From Candidatus Latescibacterota bacterium (GTDB taxonomy: Bacteria; Krumholzibacteriota; Krumholzibacteriia; WVZY01; JAKEHA01), in assembly GCA_022615275.1 (NCBI GenBank), contig JAKEHA010000189.1, positions 1-11,459 on the forward strand: a stretch of DNA of 11,459 nt. The letters are read 5' to 3'. The notes under the pieces are model-generated. The model did no database searches. It was not told where the DNA came from and was given only the letters and a program-made list of their open reading frames with translations. The translations under genes were made by a program, and so were the position numbers. Of the stretch, positions 7,195 to 11,459 are shown piece by piece. Positions within the stretch are counted from its first letter, which is position 1. Every line of letters begins with the position of its first letter.

Positions 7195-7605
7195 ATGAAT
7201 AAGCAGAGCATTCGCATCATTCTCCTGTCCGCTCTCATGGCCGCATTGACCGTGGGCGTGACGGGGGCGAAGGAACAGAAGATGCCCAAGGGCAAGGGAG
7301 TCCCGGGCAAGCCCGTGCCGTTCTCGGTGACGGGCGTGTACTCGGGCTCGCTCTCGGGCGAGATCGTGGTGAACGGACAGTCGGTCTTCGTCAACGAGAA
7401 GACGTCGATCCAAGTCGTGGGCAAGGGCCCGGGCGAGTTCGGCGAGAGCGTGTCCAACGCCGGCGTGATTGTCAGCGGCGTGATGAAGGGCAAGAAGGCG
7501 ATCGCGACCATGGTCGTCGTCGGTGAAAGAGAGTCTTCGAAGGACTTCTCGCAGACGACGATCGAGGGCGCCGAGGTCGACCCGGCGTCGAAGCGCGCGC
7601 GGTAG
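7195..7605 (+). CDS. Small secreted protein of unknown function, last gene of the pilin operon
   Basis: I do not recognise this 136-residue protein with certainty. It has a clear signal peptide (about residues 1-25, MNKQSIRIILLSALMAAL, cut after VTGA). Next comes a Lys/Gly/Pro-rich linker (KMPKGKGVPGKPVP) and a domain of alternating beta strands: GEIVVNGQSVFVNEKTSIQVV, then a GVIVSGVMKGKKAIATMVVVGE hairpin. The pattern 'G-x-I-x-V-N-G ... T-x-I ... V-x-G ... A-x-x-V' resembles DUF5666-type small beta-barrels, but this is by eye. There are no cysteines, no CxxCH haem site and no prepilin signal, so it is neither PilE nor a cytochrome. It starts 15 bases after pilY1 with ribosome binding site AAGGGTGG (7180-7187) and is followed by the operon's terminator, so it is almost certainly co-expressed with PilY1. 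A periplasmic chaperone or partner of PilY1 is possible but unproven. Confidence 0.8.
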   Translation: MNKQSIRIILLSALMAALTVGVTGAKEQKMPKGKGVPGKPVPFSVTGVYSGSLSGEIVVNGQSVFVNEKTSIQVVGKGPGEFGESVSNAGVIVSGVMKGKKAIATMVVVGERESSKDFSQTTIEGAEVDPASKRAR

Positions 7606-7619
7606 TCCTTGCGTGTTGA

Positions 7620-7644
7620 CGCGGAGCCGCCCGCGGGCTCCGCG
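7620..7644 (+). other. GC-rich hairpin after the pilin operon
   Basis: CGCGGAGCC (7620-7628) and GGCTCCGCG (7636-7644) form a perfect 9-bp stem with a 7-base loop, 14 bases after the stop codon at 7603-7605. No T-tract follows directly (GAGAGTTGTG). It may protect the 3' end of the transcript or help termination together with the stronger hairpin just downstream. Confidence 0.5.
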
Positions 7645-7661
7645 AGAGTTGTGCTAAGGGC

Positions 7662-7702
7662 AGCGAACCCTCCTCCCGCATCGGGGGGAGGCGTTCGCTT
7701 TT
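7662..7702 (+). terminator. Strong intrinsic terminator, or leader attenuator of the next gene
   Basis: AGCGAAC plus CCTCCTCCC (7662-7677) pairs with GGGGGGAGG plus GTTCGCT (7683-7699) around a GCATC loop, with one bulged C (7692) and one G-U pair. The helix is about 16 bp and runs straight into TTTT (7699-7702). It ends the pilin operon. Only 13 bases separate it from the ribosome binding site of the next gene, so no complete promoter can fit between them. Confidence 0.85.
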
Positions 7703-7715
7703 GTGCCGGTGTTCG

Positions 7716-7722
7716 AAGGAGG
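7716..7722 (+). promoter_or_regulatory. Ribosome binding site fixing a GTG start
   Basis: AAGGAGG sits 5 bases before GTG at 7728 and decides that start over the codons further upstream in the same frame, which lie inside the terminator T-run. Confidence 0.8.
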
Positions 7723-7727
7723 CCATC

Positions 7728-8645
7728 GTGAAGAAGCTCGTGTTGATGCTGTGTGCTGCTGCCGTCGCCATCTACGGCACGTACTCGCTGGTGAGCGCGC
7801 TCCAGAAACCCGACGAGGTCGCGACCGGCCCGGCGGTTACGGGCGGTATCGCCATCGCGCCCCCAGCGGCGTTCGCCAACACGACGCTGCAGGCCCGCCT
7901 GGAAGAACGGCGCAGCATGGGCGCCGACTCGGTCGCGTGCCGCTGGTTCGTCAACGACGCCGAGGTGGGGGGCGCCACCACATCGACCCTCGAGCCCGGT
8001 CACTTCAAGAAGGGCGACAGCGTTCGCGTCGAGGCGACGGTCGACGGCACCGCGCTCGTGAGCGAGCCGATTGTCATCGCGAACACGCCGCCTAGGATCA
8101 CGATGGCGACGGCGGCGCTCGAGAACGGCGAGATCGCGGTCCGGATCTCGGCGGTCGATGCGGACAACGACCCCATCACATACACCTACGAGTGGTTCAA
8201 GGACGGCACACCGGTCGCGGGTGAAACCGGCTCCTCCATCAACGCCGCCCGATTCCAGAAGGGCGACAACGTATACGCGAACGTGTCGGCCTCCGACGGT
8301 GAAGCGACGTCGTCGCCCCGCAAGAGCGACTCCATCAAGTTCGGGAGCAACGCGCCCAAGATCACATCGACACCGCCACAGACCCTCGGCGAGGACCGCA
8401 GCTTCGTCTATCAGGTGAAGGTGGCGCAGGGCACGGGCCCCTTGAAGTACGAGCTGGTCGAAGCGCCGGAAGGCATGGTCATCGACCGCGCCGGCCGCAT
8501 CGAGTGGGCGGTTCCCGCGCACGAGGACCGCGACAATGCGCGCGAGCACAAGGCGGTCGTTCGCGTCACCGACTCCCAGGGCGGCTGGTCCACCCAGGAG
8601 TTCAAAATCACGACCTCCATCCAGGCGGGTTCGGCGGGCGAGTAG
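7728..8645 (+). CDS. Membrane-anchored or secreted protein with three Ig/cadherin-like domains
   Basis: This 305-residue protein has a basic N-terminus and hydrophobic segment (residues 4-24, LVLMLCAAAVAIYGTYSLVSA). It lacks a clear AxA cleavage site and may stay anchored in the inner membrane or be cut and released to the periplasm or surface. Three beta-sandwich-like domains follow. Domain 1 (about 36-120) and domain 2 (about 121-210) share a common core, CRWFVNDAEVGG...FKKGDSVRVEATVDG (71-107) against YEWFKDGTPVAG...FQKGDNVYANVSASDG (154-191); domain 2 also has the cadherin-like VDADNDPITYTYEW. Domain 3 (about 211-297) looks like a putative-Ig (He_PIG) domain, with YELVEAPEGMVIDRAGRIEW and VVRVTDSQGGWSTQEFKI. 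No enzyme motif is seen. It forms its own transcription unit between two terminators. Role unknown; a binding or structural function at the envelope is the natural guess. Confidence 0.85.
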   Translation: MKKLVLMLCAAAVAIYGTYSLVSALQKPDEVATGPAVTGGIAIAPPAAFANTTLQARLEERRSMGADSVACRWFVNDAEVGGATTSTLEPGHFKKGDSVRVEATVDGTALVSEPIVIANTPPRITMATAALENGEIAVRISAVDADNDPITYTYEWFKDGTPVAGETGSSINAARFQKGDNVYANVSASDGEATSSPRKSDSIKFGSNAPKITSTPPQTLGEDRSFVYQVKVAQGTGPLKYELVEAPEGMVIDRAGRIEWAVPAHEDRDNAREHKAVVRVTDSQGGWSTQEFKITTSIQAGSAGE

Positions 8646-8676
8646 TTCCTGTCAGAGAGAGCGCGTAGGAATCGAA

Positions 8677-8723
8677 ACGCCGCGCGGTGCCCCCAAAGGG
8701 TATCCGCGCGGCGTCTTCGTTTT
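8677..8723 (+). terminator. Intrinsic terminator after the Ig-like gene
   Basis: ACGCCGCGCGG (8677-8687) pairs perfectly over 11 bp with CCGCGCGGCGT (8704-8714). The loop contains a small CCC-AAA-GGG inner stem (8692-8700). The helix is followed by the T-rich CTTCGTTTT (8715-8723). It separates the Ig-like gene from aconitase. Confidence 0.85.
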
Positions 8724-8740
8724 CGGGGGAGAGCCGCGCC

Positions 8741-8769
8741 TTCCCAAGCCCCGCGTCGCGTGCTATCTT
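8741..8769 (+). promoter_or_regulatory. Likely aconitase promoter (extended -10)
   Basis: TATCTT at 8764-8769 is preceded by TG-C (8761-8763), an extended -10. TTCCCA at 8741-8746 is a weak -35 at exactly 17 bases. The element lies just after the terminator and predicts a start near 8776, a leader of about 20 bases that just contains the ribosome binding site. Confidence 0.5.
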
Positions 8770-8784
8770 TGCCTTTCGCTCACC

Positions 8785-8791
8785 AAGGAGG
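8785..8791 (+). promoter_or_regulatory. Ribosome binding site fixing a TTG start for aconitase
   Basis: AAGGAGG is a full match and lies 4 bases before TTG at 8796. The next in-frame start, ATG at 8829, has no comparable site and would remove eleven residues. Confidence 0.75.
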
Positions 8792-8795
8792 AACC

Positions 8796-11459
8796 TTGCC
8801 AGTCAAACCCGCCGATTTTCGACAGACGATGCCCCACACGACGGGCGACGTCGCGTGGTACAGCCTGCCCGCGCTGGCCGCGAAGAAGGGCGCCGACCTG
8901 GCGCGGCTCCCGTATTCCATCCGCGTGCTCCTGGAGAGCGCCTTACGCAACCACGATGGCTTCAAGATCACCGACGCCGACGTCGAGCGCTTGCTCGCGT
9001 GGAGCCCCAAGACCGCGGGCGACGTCGAGATCGCGTTCAAGCCCGCGCGCGTGGTGCTGCAGGACTTCACCGGTGTGCCCGCGATGGTCGACCTGGCCGC
9101 GATGCGCGGGGCCATGCAGCGCATGGGCAAGGACTATCGCAAGATCAACCCGCTGGTCCCGTGTGACCTCGTGGTCGATCACTCCGTGCAAGTGGACGCG
9201 TGGGCCTCGCCCGACGCGCTCCGCATCAACGCCGCCCTCGAGTTCGAGCGCAACCAAGAGCGCTACGAGTTCCTCAAGTGGGGGCAGAAGGCGTTCCACA
9301 ATTTCAGCGTGGTGCCGCCGGCGACCGGCATCGTGCACCAGGTCAACCTCGAGTACCTCGCGCGCGGTGTGTTTGTAACCGACGGCGTCGCGTATCCGGA
9401 TTCTTTGGTCGGCATGGACAGCCACACGCCGATGATCAACGGGCTCGGCATCGTGGGCTGGGGTGTGGGCGGCATCGAGGCGGAAGCGGTGATGCTGGGC
9501 GAGCCCATCAACATGATGATGCCGCACGTGGTCGGTTTTCGCTTCAACGGTGCCTTGCGCGAAGGTGTGACCGCGACCGACCTCGTGCTCACGGTGACGC
9601 AGATCCTGCGCAAGCACGGCGTCGTCGGCAAGTTCGTCGAGTTCTTCGGCGCGGGATTGGCGTCGATGCCGCTCCCGGATCGCGCGACCATCGGCAACAT
9701 GGCCCCCGAGTACGGCGCCACCATGGGGTATTTCCCGGTCGATGAGGAAACCTTGAGGTACTACCGGCTCACCGGCCGCGAGGACGCGCACGTCGCGTTC
9801 ATCGAGGCGTACACGCGCGCGCAGCAACTGTTCTTCTCCGCGAAGGCACGCGAGCCCGAGTACTCCGAGATCATCGAGCTGGACCTTGCGACCGTGGAGC
9901 CGTCGATCGCGGGGCCGAAGCGCCCGCAGGACCGCATCCCCGTGCGCGAAGTGCGCGAGGCGTTCGACGCCGCATTGTCGAAGCCGGTCAAGGAAGGCGG
10001 CTACGGTATCGAGCAAGGTGCGCGCGGTGCCGCGGTCAAGGTCGCCGTCGACGGCGGCGCGGAGCTGCGCCACGGATCGACGGTGATCGCCGCCATCACG
10101 TCGTGCACCAACACGTCGAACCCGTCGGTGATGATCGGCGCGGGGCTGCTCGCGAAGAAGGCGGTCGAGCGTGGCCTGCATATCAAGCCGTACGTGAAGA
10201 CGTCGCTGGCACCCGGCTCGATGGTCGTGAGCGAGTATCTCGAAGAGAGCGGCCTGCAACACTACCTGGACGAATTGGGCTTCGAAGTGGTGGGCTACGG
10301 CTGCACGACGTGCATCGGCAACAGCGGCCCGCTTCCCGACGTGATCGCGTCGGCCATCGAGCAGGGTTCGCTGGTGGCGGCGTCCGTGTTGAGCGGTAAT
10401 CGCAACTTCGAGGGCCGCGTGCACCCGCTGACCAAGGCCAACTTCCTCGCCAGCCCTCCGTTGGTGGTCGCGTATGCGCTGGCCGGCACCATGGAGATCG
10501 ACCTCGATAAAGAGCCCTTGGGCAATGACGGCAAGGGCCAGCCCGTGTTCCTGCGCGACATCTGGCCCTCCTCGAGCGAGGTACGCGACGTCGTCGCGAG
10601 CGTGGTCAAGGCGAAATCGTTCCGCGAGCGTTACCAAGACGTGTTCAAGGGCAACGAGCAATGGAACGCGATTCAAAGCGGTGACTCGGATCTCTACCAG
10701 TGGAATCCGAAGAGCACCTATATAAGAGAGCCGTCGTTCTTCGACGGCGTGGATGGCGCACCCAAGCCCATAGCACCCATAAGCGGCGCGCGCGTCCTGG
10801 TGTGGGTGGGCGATTCCGTGACGACCGACCACATCTCGCCGGCCGGGTCCATCTCGCAGAAGTCACCCGCGGCGAAGTACCTCATGGAGCACGGCGTGCA
10901 GCCCAAGGACTTCAACTCCTACGGCGCGCGGCGCGGCAACCACGAAGTCATGGCGCGCGGGACCTTCGCCAACATTCGCCTGCGCAACAAGCTCGTCCCC
11001 GGCTCCGAGGGAACCTGGACCAAGTGCTTCCTCGACGGGAGCGAAGGATCGATCTACGACGTCGCGCTGAAATACCAGGCGGCGCACGTTCCGTTGATCG
11101 TACTCGCGGGCAAGGAATACGGCTCCGGTTCCTCGCGCGACTGGGCCGCGAAGGGCCCCATGCTCCTCGGCGTGCGCGCCGTGATCGCCGAGTCGTACGA
11201 GCGCATTCACCGCAGCAATCTCGTCGGCATGGGCATCCTGCCGCTCCAGTTCGTGGACGGCGAGAGCGAGCTCTTGGGACTGCACGGCGACGAGACCTTC
11301 GACATCCTGGATCTGTCGGAGGCGTTGAAGCCGGGAGCGACCGTGCGCGTGAAAGCGACGCCCGCGGCCGGTGGCGCCGCGCGCGAATTCAGGACGCGCG
11401 TGCGCATCGACACGCCGGTCGAAGTCGAGTATTACCGCAACGGCGGGATTCTGCAGACC
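8796..11459 (+). CDS. acnA: Aconitate hydratase A (3' end outside window)
   Basis: The frame is open for 888 codons to the end of the window; E. coli AcnA has 891 residues, and the visible end YYRNGGILQT normally precedes the last ten or so residues, so only the extreme C-terminus is missing. The enzyme isomerises citrate and isocitrate via cis-aconitate in the TCA cycle, in the cytosol. The 4Fe-4S cysteines are in place: Cys437 (SCTNTSNPSVM), Cys503 and Cys506 (GCTTCIGNSGP). Active-site segments DHSVQ (128-132) and MDSHTPM (207-213) are intact, as are the swivelling fourth domain motifs GDSVTTDHISPAG (from 672) and AGKEYGSGSSRDWAAKGP (771-788). Translation starts at TTG behind AAGGAGG; a TTG start is unusual and could lower the initiation rate. 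The gene appears to be transcribed alone from its own promoter. AcnA-type assignment is firm. Confidence 0.96.
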   Translation, partial: MPVKPADFRQTMPHTTGDVAWYSLPALAAKKGADLARLPYSIRVLLESALRNHDGFKITDADVERLLAWSPKTAGDVEIAFKPARVVLQDFTGVPAMVDLAAMRGAMQRMGKDYRKINPLVPCDLVVDHSVQVDAWASPDALRINAALEFERNQERYEFLKWGQKAFHNFSVVPPATGIVHQVNLEYLARGVFVTDGVAYPDSLVGMDSHTPMINGLGIVGWGVGGIEAEAVMLGEPINMMMPHVVGFRFNGALREGVTATDLVLTVTQILRKHGVVGKFVEFFGAGLASMPLPDRATIGNMAPEYGATMGYFPVDEETLRYYRLTGREDAHVAFIEAYTRAQQLFFSAKAREPEYSEIIELDLATVEPSIAGPKRPQDRIPVREVREAFDAALSKPVKEGGYGIEQGARGAAVKVAVDGGAELRHGSTVIAAITSCTNTSNPSVMIGAGLLAKKAVERGLHIKPYVKTSLAPGSMVVSEYLEESGLQHYLDELGFEVVGYGCTTCIGNSGPLPDVIASAIEQGSLVAASVLSGNRNFEGRVHPLTKANFLASPPLVVAYALAGTMEIDLDKEPLGNDGKGQPVFLRDIWPSSSEVRDVVASVVKAKSFRERYQDVFKGNEQWNAIQSGDSDLYQWNPKSTYIREPSFFDGVDGAPKPIAPISGARVLVWVGDSVTTDHISPAGSISQKSPAAKYLMEHGVQPKDFNSYGARRGNHEVMARGTFANIRLRNKLVPGSEGTWTKCFLDGSEGSIYDVALKYQAAHVPLIVLAGKEYGSGSSRDWAAKGPMLLGVRAVIAESYERIHRSNLVGMGILPLQFVDGESELLGLHGDETFDILDLSEALKPGATVRVKATPAAGGAAREFRTRVRIDTPVEVEYYRNGGILQT

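Noticed and set aside
5047..7413. Very long minus-strand open frame (788 codons) opposite pilY1, with similar ones opposite the minor pilins (3071-4300), aconitase (8943-10832) and homogentisate dioxygenase (453-1664)
   Set aside because: The translations are Arg/Val/His/Asp-rich with no recognisable motif, no ribosome binding sites, and lie opposite confidently identified genes. They are the usual antisense shadows of GC-rich coding DNA using GAC/GTC-type codons.
7616..7644. TTGACG as a -35 box for the Ig-like gene
   Set aside because: At 16-18 bases downstream only GC-rich hairpin sequence is found (TCCGCG); the only TA-containing candidate (TGCTAAGG, 7652-7659) is over 30 bases away.
10718..10726. 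CTATATAAG, a promoter-like AT-rich spot
   Set aside because: It lies within the aconitase gene at well-conserved coding sequence (STYIREPSF) and no gene begins nearby.
1..11459. Mobile elements, CRISPR arrays, tRNA or rRNA genes, defence systems
   Set aside because: No transposase, integrase, terminal repeats, regularly spaced repeats or RNA gene signatures were seen; the window reads as ordinary chromosomal metabolic and pilus genes, apart from the points listed as findings.

Overview
The window is an 11.5 kb, GC-rich piece of a bacterial chromosome. Every supported gene lies on the plus strand and genes are tightly packed. A minor-pilin/PilY1 cluster points to a Gram-negative with type IV pili. 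The short homogentisate dioxygenase next to HPPD, the extra secreted Ig-like protein, and the GTG/TTG starts behind strong Shine-Dalgarno sites would fit a Myxococcota or other former 'Deltaproteobacteria' lineage. That placement is inference only; there is no rRNA or other marker to fix it.

Region 1 (1-2271) is a tyrosine/homogentisate catabolic operon. It holds the 3' end of 4-hydroxyphenylpyruvate dioxygenase (tyrosine-derived 4-HPP to homogentisate), a complete homogentisate 1,2-dioxygenase (homogentisate to maleylacetoacetate), and a flavin-reductase-fold protein. The maleylacetoacetate isomerase and fumarylacetoacetase that would finish the pathway are not in this window.

Region 2 (2272-2571) is a 300-base control region. 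It carries a plausible sigma-70 promoter, with its -35 inside an inverted repeat, and further down an exact -24/-12 (sigma-54) promoter element placed 24 bases before the first pilin start codon.

Region 3 (2572-7605) is a compact operon of six genes with gaps between -11 and +27 bases: FimT/GspH-like, PilV-like, PilW-like and PilX-like minor pilins, a 905-residue PilY1-type tip adhesin with a VWA domain and beta-propeller, and a small secreted protein of unknown function. The pilins are expected to form the initiating tip complex of the type IV pilus that carries PilY1. The layout matches the Pseudomonas fimU-pilV-pilW-pilX-pilY1 order, but the last position holds the unknown secreted protein instead of PilE. 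A strong hairpin plus T-run follows.

Region 4 (7728-8645) is one gene for a membrane-anchored or secreted protein of three Ig/cadherin-like domains, two of which look like an internal duplication. It is closed by a second strong terminator.

Region 5 (8796-end) is aconitase A, an 888-codon reading frame with TTG start that runs off the window about ten codons before its expected end, preceded by its own likely extended -10 promoter.

The points most worth a second look are the sigma-54 element in front of the pilin operon, the unknown sixth gene of that operon, a second putative calcium loop in PilY1, and the terminator hairpin that sits against the ribosome binding site of the Ig-like gene.
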